Positions 1 to 10,052 are shown, counted from the first letter of the stretch. The stretch: 56,658 nucleotides of DNA from JADHLN01 sp965658435 (GCA_965658435.1 CBFHSE010000004.1:1-56658), one strand, 5' to 3'. Numbers and translations are program-made. The notes: generated by a model not told the origin, from the letters alone.

Positions 1-1941
1 GACCGTTTATCAATAGCTGGAAATTGTAGAATGTGTTTAGTTGAGCTAAGCGTTGGACCTCCTAAGCCTCAAGCTTCTTGTGCAACTCAAGTTTTTGATG
101 GGTTAGAAGTAAAAACTAAATCTGATATGGTTAAAAAAGCTCGCGAAGGTGCAATGGAGTTTTTACTTGCTAATCATCCATTAGATTGTCCAATTTGTGA
201 TCAAGGTGGCGAATGTGACCTTCAAGATCAAGCAATGTTTTATGGCTGCTCGGAAAGCAGGTTTCTAGAAGATAAAAGAGCTGTACCAGAAAAATCCTTT
301 GGGCCGCTAGTTAAAACTCACATGACTAGATGTATACATTGTACAAGGTGTGTTAGATTTTCAACAGAAGTTGCAGGAGTAGAAGAATTAGGAGCGGTAG
401 GTCGAGGAGAATCTATGGAGATTTCTACTTATGTTGAAAAAACATTATCATCAGAATTATCTGGAAATATCATTGATTTATGCCCTGTAGGAGCATTAAC
501 CTCAAAGCCATATGCTTTTACTGCAAGGCCATGGGAATTAACAAAAACTGAATCAATCGATATTCATGACGCAGTAGGAAGCAACATAATAATTGATGCA
601 AAAGGCTCAAAAGTAATGCGAATTCTGCCAAGATTAAACGAAGATATCAATGAAGAATGGATAAGTGATAAAACAAGATTTGCCTGTGATGGATTAAATA
701 TGCAAAGAATTGATCAGCCATATATCCGCAAATCTGGCAAGTTAGTACCTGCAAGCTTTAAAGAAGCAATTAATTTAATTGCTAAAAAAATAGAGCAGAC
801 TCAACTTCTTCACAAAGAAGTAGCGGCCTTAGCTGGTGATTTAGCAGATATAGAATCACTTTATATTTTAAAAGAGTTTCTAGATGAGATAGGTTGTAAA
901 AATTATGATGCTAGACCATATGGCTCGGTCATGAAAAGCGAAAAAAGAGCAGATTACTTATTTAACAGTAAAATAAGCAATATAGAAGAAGCTGACTTAT
1001 GCTTAATTATTAGCGCTAATCCACGTAAAGAAGCTACGATATTAAATTCTAGGATTAGAAAACAATATGTTACAAATAAGAATTTTATCGTTGCCAATAT
1101 AGGAGTTGAAAATGATTTAAGCTATCCATATGAGCAATTAGGTAATACAGGAAAAATTTTAGAAGACATATTATATGGTAAAAATGATTTTGCTAAAAAA
1201 TTAAAATCTGCGAAAAAGCCTTTAATTATAATAGGTGAAGCATTATTTTGCAGAGATGATGCAGAAAGCTGCCTTAATATAATTCAAGAAATTTGCAAAA
1301 AATATAATGTTGTAACATCTGATTGGAATGGTTATAATATTCTGCATAATTCAGCATCTAGAGTAGGTGCTCTTGATATAAATTTTGTTCCAGCTGAAGG
1401 TGGAAAAAGCACAAAAGAAATTTATAAAGCCATTGAAAATGAAAAAATAAATCTTTTATTTTTATTAGGTTATGATGCAGAAAATATAGCGCAGGTAAAA
1501 AATAGTTTTAACATATATATTGGTACACATGGTGATAGAGCTGTGAAATATGCAGATATAATTTTACCAAGTGCTTGTTACACTGAAAAACATGCTCATT
1601 TCACAAATTTAGAAGGGGTGATGCAAAATACTAATAAAGCAGTAAAAGCCCCTGGTTTGGCAATGGAAGATTGGCAAATTATAAACGAGCTCAAGAAAGC
1701 TATGCAGTTAAAAATTTATAAATCATATAAAATTCTATATGAAGAAATGCTAGAAAAAAATCCTAAATTAACAGAATCTGCAAATGATAATAAATTAACA
1801 GAATATAATTCTGGCATTATGACTGCAAAAGGATTTAATAATTATATTGATAATTTTTATCAAACAAATGTTATTGCTAGAGCCTCAGTTACAATGGGAA
1901 AATGTGTTAATGAAATAGAAAATAAAAATAACAATGGCTGA
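1..1941 (+). CDS. nuoG: NADH-quinone oxidoreductase subunit G (5' partial)
   Basis: Catalytic iron-sulfur subunit of respiratory complex I, in the peripheral arm. The reading frame is open from base 1, before the first ATG at 31. The residues encoded there (LSIAGNCRMCLVE) are the end of the N-terminal [2Fe-2S] ferredoxin domain, so the true start lies upstream of the window. Next come the His/Cys cluster motif HPLDCPICDQGGECD, the 4Fe-4S motif RCIHCTRCVRF with a distal LCPVGALT, and a molybdopterin-oxidoreductase-like domain to the C-terminus. The stop overlaps nuoH by 8 bases, pointing to translational coupling. Identity is certain; only the start is missing. Confidence 0.97.
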   Translation, partial: DRLSIAGNCRMCLVELSVGPPKPQASCATQVFDGLEVKTKSDMVKKAREGAMEFLLANHPLDCPICDQGGECDLQDQAMFYGCSESRFLEDKRAVPEKSFGPLVKTHMTRCIHCTRCVRFSTEVAGVEELGAVGRGESMEISTYVEKTLSSELSGNIIDLCPVGALTSKPYAFTARPWELTKTESIDIHDAVGSNIIIDAKGSKVMRILPRLNEDINEEWISDKTRFACDGLNMQRIDQPYIRKSGKLVPASFKEAINLIAKKIEQTQLLHKEVAALAGDLADIESLYILKEFLDEIGCKNYDARPYGSVMKSEKRADYLFNSKISNIEEADLCLIISANPRKEATILNSRIRKQYVTNKNFIVANIGVENDLSYPYEQLGNTGKILEDILYGKNDFAKKLKSAKKPLIIIGEALFCRDDAESCLNIIQEICKKYNVVTSDWNGYNILHNSASRVGALDINFVPAEGGKSTKEIYKAIENEKINLLFLLGYDAENIAQVKNSFNIYIGTHGDRAVKYADIILPSACYTEKHAHFTNLEGVMQNTNKAVKAPGLAMEDWQIINELKKAMQLKIYKSYKILYEEMLEKNPKLTESANDNKLTEYNSGIMTAKGFNNYIDNFYQTNVIARASVTMGKCVNEIENKNNNG

Positions 1942-2947
1942 AGCAAGTTTCTTAAATGATTTAACATTAATAATTGAAATTATAACTAAAATTATCTTGT
2001 TAGTTGGCCCACTTATTGGTTGTGTAGCTTTCTTAACTTTATTCGAAAGAAAAATAATTGCAGCAATGCAACTAAGAAAAGGTCCTAACATAGTTGGGCC
2101 ATTTGGCTTATTTCAGCCACTAGCCGATGGGTTAAAGTTAATGTTAAAAGAGCCAATTATTCCAATTGGTGCAAATAAAATTATCTTTCTACTTGCCCCA
2201 GTAATAACTTATAGCTTAGCTTTAATTGCCTGGGCTGTAATACCAATTAGCGATAATTTTGTAATTGCTGATGTTAATCTCGGTTTGCTTTATCTAATAG
2301 CAATATCTTCATTAGGGGTATATGGCATAATAATGGCTGGCTGGGCAAGTAATTCAAAATATGCATTTCTTGGAGCAATAAGATCATCAGCTCAAATGAT
2401 TTCATATGAAGTGTCTATGGGAATAATAATAGTTTGTATTTTATTATTAACTGGGAGTTTAAATTTAAAGGAGATAGTTTTATCGCAACAAGATGGTTGG
2501 TATATATGGCCATTATTTCCAATATTTATAATATTTTTTATATCCATACTTGCCGAGACTAATCGCCATCCATTTGATCTTCCAGAAGCTGAAGCAGAAT
2601 TAGTTGCTGGATATAATGTAGAATATTCATCAATGCCATTTGCTTTATTCTTCCTTGGTGAATATGCAAATATGATATTAATGTCAGCATTAACTACAAT
2701 TTTATTTTTAGGGGGTTGGCTAGCACCATTTAATATTGAATGGTTAAATATTATTCCAGGTCAAATCTGGTTTATTTTAAAAGTAACATTTTTATTGTTT
2801 TTGTTTATTTGGGTAAGAGCTACTTTACCAAGATATCGCTATGATCAATTAATGCGCCTAGGTTGGAAAATATTTTTACCAATCACTCTGCTTTGGTTAA
2901 TAGGGCAAGCTTCCTTTTTATATATATTTGATAAATTACCCACATAA
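1934..2947 (+). CDS. nuoH: NADH-quinone oxidoreductase subunit H
   Basis: Membrane subunit of complex I at the joint between peripheral and membrane arms, helping to form the quinone chamber. The 337-residue product is of normal length and highly hydrophobic (about eight helices). It carries the family signatures FERKIIAAMQLRKGPN near residue 38 and AETNRHPFDLPEAEAELVAG near residue 205, a loop of conserved acidic residues thought to couple quinone chemistry to proton movement. It overlaps nuoG by 8 bases and is followed by nuoI after 3 bases. Confidence 0.98.
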   Translation: MAEASFLNDLTLIIEIITKIILLVGPLIGCVAFLTLFERKIIAAMQLRKGPNIVGPFGLFQPLADGLKLMLKEPIIPIGANKIIFLLAPVITYSLALIAWAVIPISDNFVIADVNLGLLYLIAISSLGVYGIIMAGWASNSKYAFLGAIRSSAQMISYEVSMGIIIVCILLLTGSLNLKEIVLSQQDGWYIWPLFPIFIIFFISILAETNRHPFDLPEAEAELVAGYNVEYSSMPFALFFLGEYANMILMSALTTILFLGGWLAPFNIEWLNIIPGQIWFILKVTFLLFLFIWVRATLPRYRYDQLMRLGWKIFLPITLLWLIGQASFLYIFDKLPT

Positions 2948-2950
2948 ATT

Positions 2951-3439
2951 ATGACTAAAATTATATCATTAATCAAAAGTTTCTTTTTAATAGAAATTAT
3001 CAAAGGTTTAGCAAAAACTCTAAAATTTATGTTTAAACCTAAAGTTACCATAAATTACCCTTATGAAAAAGGTCCTATTAGTCAAAGATTCAGAGGGGAG
3101 CATGCTTTAAGAAGATATCCTAATGGTGAAGAAAGATGCATTGCGTGCAAGTTATGTGAAGCAATATGCCCAGCTCAAGCTATTACAATAGAAGCAGAAG
3201 AAAGAGAAGATGGTCAAAGAAAAACAACGCAATATGACATAGATATGACCAAATGTATTTATTGTGGTTACTGTCAGGAAGCATGCCCAGTTGATGCAAT
3301 TGTTGAGGGTCCAAATTTTGAATTTGCTACCGAAACAAGATCTGAATTAATGTATAATAAAGAAAAATTACTAGAAAACGGAGATAGATGGGAAGACGCA
3401 TTATTTAGTAATATAGAAGAAGAAAACACATATAAATAA
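2951..3439 (+). CDS. nuoI: NADH-quinone oxidoreductase subunit I
   Basis: Ferredoxin-like subunit of complex I that carries clusters N6a and N6b and passes electrons towards NuoB and quinone. At 162 residues it matches the alphaproteobacterial and mitochondrial (TYKY) form. Two classic 4Fe-4S motifs are visible, CIACKLCEAICP and CIYCGYCQEACP, preceded by the conserved FRGEHALRRYPNGEERC stretch. The N-terminus has an amphipathic or hydrophobic segment that sits on the membrane. It lies in the operon between nuoH and nuoJ with gaps of 1-3 bases. Confidence 0.98.
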   Translation: MTKIISLIKSFFLIEIIKGLAKTLKFMFKPKVTINYPYEKGPISQRFRGEHALRRYPNGEERCIACKLCEAICPAQAITIEAEEREDGQRKTTQYDIDMTKCIYCGYCQEACPVDAIVEGPNFEFATETRSELMYNKEKLLENGDRWEDALFSNIEEENTYK

Positions 3440-3440
3440 A

Positions 3441-4043
3441 ATGAATTTAATAGCCTTTTACATATTCTCATTTTTATTAATTAGCTCAAGCTTATTTGTT
3501 ATTACTGCAAGAAACCCTGTTCATTCAGTTTTATTTCTTATTTTTGCATTTTTTAATTCTGCAGGTTTATTTTTACTGCAAGGTGCAGAGTTTTTAGCTT
3601 TAATATTAGTAATAATATATGTAGGAGCAGTTGCGATATTATTCTTATTTGTAGTGATGATGTTAAATATTGAAATTAAATCAATAAAAAAAGAGCTTCT
3701 AAAGATATTGCCATTTACACTTATAATATCCTCAATAATTTTTGCAGAGATTTACTTTGCCACTACAATTTCACTTAATTCATTAAGCCAAAATATTAAA
3801 GTATCATATCCAACTACAGAAGGAGAGGCTGATATCTATAGCCTTGGTAAAATATTATATACAGAATTTTTCTTTCATTTTCAAATAGCTGGGCTTATTT
3901 TATTGGTCGCAATGATGGGAGCAGTTATTTTAACATTAAGACAAAGAGAAAATGTTAAAAAACAGAAAATATCAGAGCAAGTATTACGAAGCAGAAAAGA
4001 TTCAGTAAAGCTAGTAAAAGTTTTAACAGGAAAAGGAGTATAA
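3441..4043 (+). CDS. nuoJ: NADH-quinone oxidoreductase subunit J
   Basis: Membrane subunit of complex I (ND6 homologue). The 200-residue protein has about five transmembrane helices, including the conserved segment around EFLALILVIIYVGAVAILFL. That segment contains the pi-bulge helix residues that take part in coupling. The C-terminal tail is Lys/Arg-rich (about residues 155-200) and probably cytoplasmic. The order H-I-J-K with 1-base gaps confirms the call. Confidence 0.97.
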   Translation: MNLIAFYIFSFLLISSSLFVITARNPVHSVLFLIFAFFNSAGLFLLQGAEFLALILVIIYVGAVAILFLFVVMMLNIEIKSIKKELLKILPFTLIISSIIFAEIYFATTISLNSLSQNIKVSYPTTEGEADIYSLGKILYTEFFFHFQIAGLILLVAMMGAVILTLRQRENVKKQKISEQVLRSRKDSVKLVKVLTGKGV

Positions 4044-4044
4044 A

Positions 4045-4371
4045 ATGGAATTATTTACTTATCAGGAAATACCAACTCAATATTTTATTACGATTTCAGC
4101 AGCAATATTTGTGATAGGCTTTTCAGGAATATTGATTAATCGTAAATCAATAATAAATTTTTTAATGTCACTAGAGTTAATTTTGCTAGCTGCAAATATT
4201 AATTTTGTTACTTTTTCAGCCATGCTACAAGATCTTATAGGTCAAGTATTTGTAATGTTCATATTAACGGTTGCCGCAGCAGAAGTGGCCATAGGAATTG
4301 CCATATTAGTTATATATTTTCGCCAAAAAGGAAATATTAATGTTGCAGAAATTAATATCATGAAAGGTTAG
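4045..4371 (+). CDS. nuoK: NADH-quinone oxidoreductase subunit K
   Basis: Smallest antiporter-like membrane subunit of complex I (ND4L homologue), with three transmembrane helices in 108 residues. The conserved glutamate of helix 2 is seen in NFLMSLELILLAANINFV, and another in AAAEVAIGIAILV. Both belong to the buried charged path used for proton translocation. The gene sits one base after nuoJ and one base before nuoL. Confidence 0.98.
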   Translation: MELFTYQEIPTQYFITISAAIFVIGFSGILINRKSIINFLMSLELILLAANINFVTFSAMLQDLIGQVFVMFILTVAAAEVAIGIAILVIYFRQKGNINVAEINIMKG

Positions 4372-4372
4372 A

Positions 4373-6298
4373 ATGTTAGAAGCAAAATTAGCAATATTTC
4401 TTCCTTTAATATCTACTCTTATTAGTAGTTTTTTTGTAAGAGCGGAAAATAGCAAAATAATTCAATATTTATGCAGCACATTAATTGCAGTTTCTGCAGC
4501 TTATTCTTTAATTTTATACAGCCAAATTATAAATAGTGACGTTGTTATTATAAGCAAAATTTTAAATTGGATAAATATTACAGATCTAAAAATTAATTGG
4601 GAAATACAAATAGACAGCTTATCAGCTACCATGTTGGTAGTGATTAATTTAGTATCAGCTATAGTACATTTTTATTCAATAGGCTATATGGAGGGAGAAA
4701 AAAGAGTTAACAGATTTATTTGTTACCTATCATTATTTACATTCTTTATGATAATATTAGTAACCGCTGCAAATTTATTACAATTATTTGTAGGCTGGGA
4801 AGGTGTTGGTTTATGTTCCTATTTGTTAATTGGATATTGGTTTAAAAAAGAATCTGCAAATAAAGCAAGTTTAAAAGCATTCATTACAAACCGTATTGGA
4901 GATTTTGCTTTTATCATAGGAATGTTCGGCATATATAGCCTTTTTGGTTCTCTAAATTTTCTAGATATTTTAGCGCAAACAGAAAATCTAGCTCCTGCAG
5001 AAATTAACATATTTGGTGCAAATTTTAACTATATAGATTTCATAGCAATGACGCTATTCATAGGTTGTATGGGTAAGTCCGCTCAAATTGGTTTACATAT
5101 CTGGCTTCCAGATGCAATGGAAGGGCCAACACCTGTATCTGCATTAATTCATGCAGCAACAATGGTTACAGCAGGAATATTTTTAGTGGTTAGGTTATCT
5201 GGAGTTTTTGAGTTATCTCCATTTACTTTAAATTTTATGACAATTATTGGAGCAATAACATGTATTTTTGCGGCAACTATAGCTATTACCCAAAATGACA
5301 TAAAAAAAGTAATAGCATATTCTACTTGTTCCCAATTAGGTTATATGTTTTTTGCTTGCGGAGTATCGGCTTATGCAGCAGGAATGTTCCACCTAGTAAC
5401 TCATGCCTTCTTTAAGGCATTATTATTCCTAGCGGCTGGTAATGTAATAATTGCGACCCATCATGAACAAGATATGCGCAAAATGGGAGGATTATGGAAA
5501 AAAATACCGTTAACCTATATATTAGTATGGTTTGGTTCATTGGCAATAGCTGGGATACCTCCATTTGCAGGTTATTTTTCCAAAGATGTTATTCTAGAAT
5601 CAGCTTTTATGGCTCATAGTAAATATGGTAATTTTGCCTATATAGTAGGAATTACAGCAGCATTTTTAACAGCTTTTTACTCATGGCGCTTATTATATTT
5701 AACGTTTCATGGCAAGCCAGAACATGAAAAAATACACAAAGTTCCAGCAATAATGAGTTACCCTTTAATCATTCTTGGATGCGGAGCTGTTATTACAGGT
5801 TATTTTGGCTATAAAATATTAGAAATAGTAGATCCAATTTCATATTATTGGGGTAATGCAATTCAGAATTTCCAAGAAGTAAATATATTAAGTAAAATTC
5901 ATCATACTCCACCTCTTATAAAATATTTACCACTAATTTTATCATTATCTGCTATTATTACTGCAACATGTTTTTATATTATTAAACCAGGTTTAGCAAA
6001 AACATGCAAAAATCAATTTCATAAAATTTATCAATTATTTCTTAATAAATGGTATGTCGATGAAATATATCAAAAATACATAATAAACCCATATTTAAAA
6101 TTCGCTGAATTTTCATCGAAAATATTAGATAAAAAAATCATTGATGGTTCATTACCTAATGGTTCAGCTGCAATAACTAGATCGTTATCTAAACTTACAA
6201 GTAAATCTCAAACAGGATTTATATATCACTATGCCTTCACATTTATTATTGGTTTAGTAATATTATTAACTTGGATTATAATTAAAAATATAAGCTAA
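4373..6298 (+). CDS. nuoL: NADH-quinone oxidoreductase subunit L
   Basis: Distal proton-pumping, antiporter-like subunit of complex I (ND5). At 641 residues it has the usual length, with an N-terminal helix bundle of the Mrp-antiporter type and the C-terminal lateral helix region. Visible signatures include LFVGWEGVGLCSYLLIGYW (with the key Glu), GKSAQIGLHIWLPDAMEGPT and the loop VSALIHAATMVTAG. It is read within the nuo operon, one base after nuoK and one base before nuoM. Confidence 0.98.
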   Translation: MLEAKLAIFLPLISTLISSFFVRAENSKIIQYLCSTLIAVSAAYSLILYSQIINSDVVIISKILNWINITDLKINWEIQIDSLSATMLVVINLVSAIVHFYSIGYMEGEKRVNRFICYLSLFTFFMIILVTAANLLQLFVGWEGVGLCSYLLIGYWFKKESANKASLKAFITNRIGDFAFIIGMFGIYSLFGSLNFLDILAQTENLAPAEINIFGANFNYIDFIAMTLFIGCMGKSAQIGLHIWLPDAMEGPTPVSALIHAATMVTAGIFLVVRLSGVFELSPFTLNFMTIIGAITCIFAATIAITQNDIKKVIAYSTCSQLGYMFFACGVSAYAAGMFHLVTHAFFKALLFLAAGNVIIATHHEQDMRKMGGLWKKIPLTYILVWFGSLAIAGIPPFAGYFSKDVILESAFMAHSKYGNFAYIVGITAAFLTAFYSWRLLYLTFHGKPEHEKIHKVPAIMSYPLIILGCGAVITGYFGYKILEIVDPISYYWGNAIQNFQEVNILSKIHHTPPLIKYLPLILSLSAIITATCFYIIKPGLAKTCKNQFHKIYQLFLNKWYVDEIYQKYIINPYLKFAEFSSKILDKKIIDGSLPNGSAAITRSLSKLTSKSQTGFIYHYAFTFIIGLVILLTWIIIKNIS

Positions 6299-6299
6299 A

Positions 6300-7799
6300 A
6301 TGAGTTTAAATTTTCCTTTTCTAACAACATTAATTTTAATCCCTGCATTAAGTGCATTATTTATTTTATTATTTATTAAAAATGATTCTGAATATTCAGT
6401 AAATAATATTAACACAATGGGTTTTTGGGCTACATTGCTTAATTTTGCTATTTCATTGGTAATATTATTTAAATTTGATTTTCAAGATACCTCCTTTCAA
6501 TTTAATGAATCATATTTATGGATAACAAATTTAGATATAGGTTATAGAGTAGGTGTGGATAGTATATCTCTTTTGCTTGTAATACTTACTACATCAATCA
6601 TGCCCCTTTGTATGATATTTTCCAAAAATTCTATAAAATTTAAACAAAAAGAATATGTAATATCATTTCTATTGCTTGAAAGCTTTATAATAGGAACCTT
6701 TATTGCAACTGATTTACTACTTTTTTACATATTCTTTGAAACAACTTTAATTCCAATGTTTATAATAATAGGTATTTGGGGAGGTAAAGATAAAATCTAT
6801 GCAGCATATAAATTTTTTCTTTATACTTTCTTTGGTTCAATTTTATTTTTACTAGCAATAATAACCATTATTATATCTGCTAAAACATCAAACCTAATAA
6901 TGCTATATGAAATTGTGCCAAATATGTTTCAGGGTCAAACAGCACATTATTTATGGTTTGCATTATTTATGGCATTTGCAATTAAAATTCCTATGTTCCC
7001 TTTTCATACATGGTTACCAGATGCGCATGTTCAAGCGCCAACATCTGGTTCGGTAATATTAGCGGCAATTTTACTTAAAATGGGAGCTTATGGTTTAATA
7101 AGATTCTCTTTGCCCTTCTTTCCAGAATCTTCATTCTTATTTAAAGATCTGGTATATTACCTGAGCATAATTGCAATAATATATACCTCAATAATTGCCT
7201 GCAGCCAGAATGATATAAAAAAATTAATCGCATATTCATCAATTGCCCATATGGGATATGTGACATTAGGTATATTTACATTTGATAATACAGGTATGAT
7301 AGGGGCAATTTTTCAAATGATTAGCCATGGAATTATCTCTGGTGCCATGTTTTTTATGATTGGTATGATCTATGACAGATTGCATACAAGAGATATCAAA
7401 AAATTAGGTGGGTTAGCCAATATAATGCCAAATTACAGCATATTTTTTATGATCTTAACATTTGGTTCAATAGCATTACCAGCAACAAGTGGTTTTATCG
7501 GTGAGTTTTTAATATTATTAGCAGCCTATAAAGTAAGTCCAGCGATAATGATATTTGCTGCATTTGGTGTGGTCTTAGGGGCGGTATATATGTTAAGGCT
7601 TGCAAAATCAGCAATAATGGGTGAAGCAGAAAATAAAGAAATATTATCATTGAAAGACATAAGTAAAGATGAATTTATAATATTACTACCATTTGCTATT
7701 TTAGTAATATTACTAGGAATTTACCCAGCATTAATAAATGATATCCTAAACCCCGCAATTAGTGATTATTTCCAAGAATTAATACCGAATAAAATATAA
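6300..7799 (+). CDS. nuoM: NADH-quinone oxidoreductase subunit M
   Basis: Proton-pumping, antiporter-like subunit of complex I (ND4), 499 residues with about fourteen helices. The discontinuous-helix motifs are present: FYIFFETTLIPMFIIIGIWG with the conserved Glu, KIPMFPFHTWLPDAHVQAPT and GSVILAAILLKMGAYG. The second conserved half is seen at ACSQNDIKKLIAYSSIAHMG. Its position between nuoL and nuoN is the standard order. Confidence 0.98.
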   Translation: MSLNFPFLTTLILIPALSALFILLFIKNDSEYSVNNINTMGFWATLLNFAISLVILFKFDFQDTSFQFNESYLWITNLDIGYRVGVDSISLLLVILTTSIMPLCMIFSKNSIKFKQKEYVISFLLLESFIIGTFIATDLLLFYIFFETTLIPMFIIIGIWGGKDKIYAAYKFFLYTFFGSILFLLAIITIIISAKTSNLIMLYEIVPNMFQGQTAHYLWFALFMAFAIKIPMFPFHTWLPDAHVQAPTSGSVILAAILLKMGAYGLIRFSLPFFPESSFLFKDLVYYLSIIAIIYTSIIACSQNDIKKLIAYSSIAHMGYVTLGIFTFDNTGMIGAIFQMISHGIISGAMFFMIGMIYDRLHTRDIKKLGGLANIMPNYSIFFMILTFGSIALPATSGFIGEFLILLAAYKVSPAIMIFAAFGVVLGAVYMLRLAKSAIMGEAENKEILSLKDISKDEFIILLPFAILVILLGIYPALINDILNPAISDYFQELIPNKI

Positions 7800-7801
7800 A
7801 A

Positions 7802-9280
7802 ATGATTGAAAGCCAAACAATTAACCAATTATTGCAATATACAGAATTACCAGAAATATTTTTAGCTATTTCATCATTATTATTAATTGTTATAGGAGTT
7901 GCAAAAGGCAATAAATTTACAGCAAAATTAACAATATTTTCGATAATAATACTAGCTATTTCATTCTTTTTACTTTTAGGAATAACTGATCAGCATCTCA
8001 AATATTTGGATTTATTTTATCATGATGATGGCTTTACGAAATTAGTAAAAATCATTATTATAATATCCGCTATAATTGCTCTTATTTTATATGTAGGTCA
8101 TCTCGAATATAACATAGTTAATTCAAGATTTGAGTTTCCAATATTATTAATATTTTCTGTTGTAGGAATGATGATAATGGTTTCTGCAAAAGATTTTTTA
8201 ACTCTTTATATGGGATTAGAATTACAAAGCCTTGCAATATATATATTGGTTTCAATTAATTCAAACAGCATCAAATCATCAGAAGCAGGATTTAAATATT
8301 TCATATTAGGAGCATTAAGTTCAGCTATACTTCTTTATGGAGTGAGCTTAATTTATGGTTTTACAGCTTCAATAAATTTTGCAGATATAGCCTTAATAGT
8401 TAAAGAAAATGAAAGAAATTTAGGAATTATACTAGCATTAGTATTTATCTTTATTTCTCTAGCATTTAAAGTTTCTGCGGTACCATTTCACATGTGGACA
8501 CCAGATGTATATGAGGGTGCTCCAACACCAGTAACTTTATTTCTTGGAACAGCGCCAAAATTAGCAGCATTTATTGCCTTATTTAGAGTGTTAGGAGAAG
8601 CATTCCCTAATCTATATAAAGATTGGCATTCATTAATAAATATAATTGCAGTGGCATCATTATTTATAGGTGCTTTTGGAGCAATAATGCAGCAAAATTT
8701 TAAAAGATTATTAGCATATAGTAGTATTAACCATGTTGGTTTCATATTATTGGCTATATCAGTATTTAACAGCGAGGCAATTGAAGCAATGTTGTTTTAT
8801 ATTATCATTTACATAACTCTTATATTTGCCTCATTTGCATTTTTAATGATTGTAAAACAAAGTCATTCCTCTGCTGATACTGCAGATAAAAAGCCATTAG
8901 AAGAAATTCATGCATATTCAGGCATAGCCAAAACCATGCCAATAACTGCATTAGGGATGATGATAATCTTATTATCAATGACAGGAATTCCTCCATTTGC
9001 TGGTTTTTTTGCAAAATTTTATTTATTTAAAGCAATTCTTGCTGGAGGGCATTATAATTTAGCGATTCTTGCCGCAATATCAGCAGTTATTGCAACATTT
9101 TATTATTTAAAAATTATTAAAATTATGTTTTTTGATGAGTTAAACGAAACCTATAATAAAAAACCAACTCTAGCAACTACATTAATATTCACCTTAATGT
9201 TGATAATTAATTTATTATATTTTGTAAAACCTACAATTATAAAAGAAGTTACGGAGCAAGCTGTACAAACATTATTTTAA
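7802..9280 (+). CDS. nuoN: NADH-quinone oxidoreductase subunit N
   Basis: Third antiporter-like membrane subunit of complex I (ND2), 492 residues, the last gene of the nuo operon. Signatures are FLTLYMGLELQSLAIYILV (with the conserved Glu), FKVSAVPFHMWTPDVYEGAP and QQNFKRLLAYSSINHVGF. The stop is 11 bases before birA, so birA, coaX and rnj are probably co-transcribed with complex I. I associate this gene order with alphaproteobacteria. Confidence 0.98.
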   Translation: MIESQTINQLLQYTELPEIFLAISSLLLIVIGVAKGNKFTAKLTIFSIIILAISFFLLLGITDQHLKYLDLFYHDDGFTKLVKIIIIISAIIALILYVGHLEYNIVNSRFEFPILLIFSVVGMMIMVSAKDFLTLYMGLELQSLAIYILVSINSNSIKSSEAGFKYFILGALSSAILLYGVSLIYGFTASINFADIALIVKENERNLGIILALVFIFISLAFKVSAVPFHMWTPDVYEGAPTPVTLFLGTAPKLAAFIALFRVLGEAFPNLYKDWHSLINIIAVASLFIGAFGAIMQQNFKRLLAYSSINHVGFILLAISVFNSEAIEAMLFYIIIYITLIFASFAFLMIVKQSHSSADTADKKPLEEIHAYSGIAKTMPITALGMMIILLSMTGIPPFAGFFAKFYLFKAILAGGHYNLAILAAISAVIATFYYLKIIKIMFFDELNETYNKKPTLATTLIFTLMLIINLLYFVKPTIIKEVTEQAVQTLF

Positions 9281-9291
9281 CATTTTATTGA

Positions 9292-9933
9292 ATGTCACAA
9301 TTCTTTGATCCATTTGATCCCAATATATTAGTTTTTGATAAATTAGATTCTACATCATTAGAAGCAAAAAGAATAATAGATGCTGGTAATGCTGAACATG
9401 GTCTAATAATCTGGGCAAAAGAGCAAATAAAAGGCAAAGGAAGAGGTGATAAAATATGGCATAGCTATAATGGTAATCTAACTATGTCAGTAATAATTAA
9501 ACTTACCAAAAATTTTGCTAATTATTCTCTCTATCCTTTTATTATTGCGATTGCAATAAAGGAAGCTCTAGAAAAAGAAGGTGTGGATGGATTAAAGTTC
9601 AAATGGCCTAATGACATATTGCTTAATCATAAAAAAATAGCAGGCATACTTTTAGAGAGTAAAATAAAATGGTCAGAAGAAAATTTTCTGATTTGTGGCA
9701 TTGGCTTAAATATAGCTAATTATCCAAAAGAAATAAAAAATGCTACTTGCCTAGAAAAGGAAAAATATAAGATAGATGATATAGGAAAAATTCTATTTTT
9801 AATAATAGCAAATATTGGAAATCACTTGGATAAAATAGATCAAGAAAAATATCATAAATATATTTATGAAGAATGGTTGAAATCTGCTTATAATTTAGGA
9901 AAAGAAATTACACTATTGACCGCGGTAATCTAA
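9292..9933 (+). CDS. birA: Biotin--protein ligase, C-terminally broken
   Basis: Attaches biotin to the carboxyl carrier protein of acetyl-CoA carboxylase through biotinyl-AMP. The 213 residues hold the catalytic domain, without the DNA-binding domain of E. coli BirA. Visible are the start of the fold (LVFDKLDSTSLEAKRI), the adenylate-binding loop GKGRGDKIW, GNLTMSVII, and FKWPNDILLNHKKIAGILLE with the active-site Lys. The frame ends abruptly after NLGKEITLL. The expected small C-terminal beta-barrel continues in another frame from about 9912, with roughly a dozen residues missing (see next entry). The catalytic core could still work. Either a genuine deletion or an assembly fault is possible. 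Confidence 0.85.
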   Translation: MSQFFDPFDPNILVFDKLDSTSLEAKRIIDAGNAEHGLIIWAKEQIKGKGRGDKIWHSYNGNLTMSVIIKLTKNFANYSLYPFIIAIAIKEALEKEGVDGLKFKWPNDILLNHKKIAGILLESKIKWSEENFLICGIGLNIANYPKEIKNATCLEKEKYKIDDIGKILFLIIANIGNHLDKIDQEKYHKYIYEEWLKSAYNLGKEITLLTAVI

Positions 9934-10052
9934 TTTTAAAAAATGCAGATAAAAAACATATTATTTCAACAGGAGAAGTGTTTTTTAAAGATGAGAATTC
10001 TGAAACTGATAATGACAATGATAACATCTCCTATCTTAATAGAGATAAATAA
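9912..10052 (+). pseudogene. birA: Out-of-frame C-terminal fragment of birA
   Basis: Read in the frame starting at 9912 or 9915, this stretch encodes IDRGNLILKNADKKH followed by IISTGEVFF. That is the normal end of a BirA C-terminal domain (a GID..G.L.L strand, then an I.aGdV strand), plus an Asp/Asn-rich tail. It stops with TAA at 10050-10052, sharing one base with the coaX ATG, which is the expected coupling of an intact birA to coaX. Compared with family members, about 11-12 residues between KEITL and IDRGN are absent. A deletion of some 34-35 bases therefore explains both the frame change and the missing strand better than a one-base error. Confidence 0.7.

Noticed and set aside
9900..9935. 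Programmed frameshift in birA
   Set aside because: There is no slippery run or stimulatory structure at the junction, and about a dozen conserved residues are missing, so a simple shift could not restore the protein. A deletion or assembly error is more likely.
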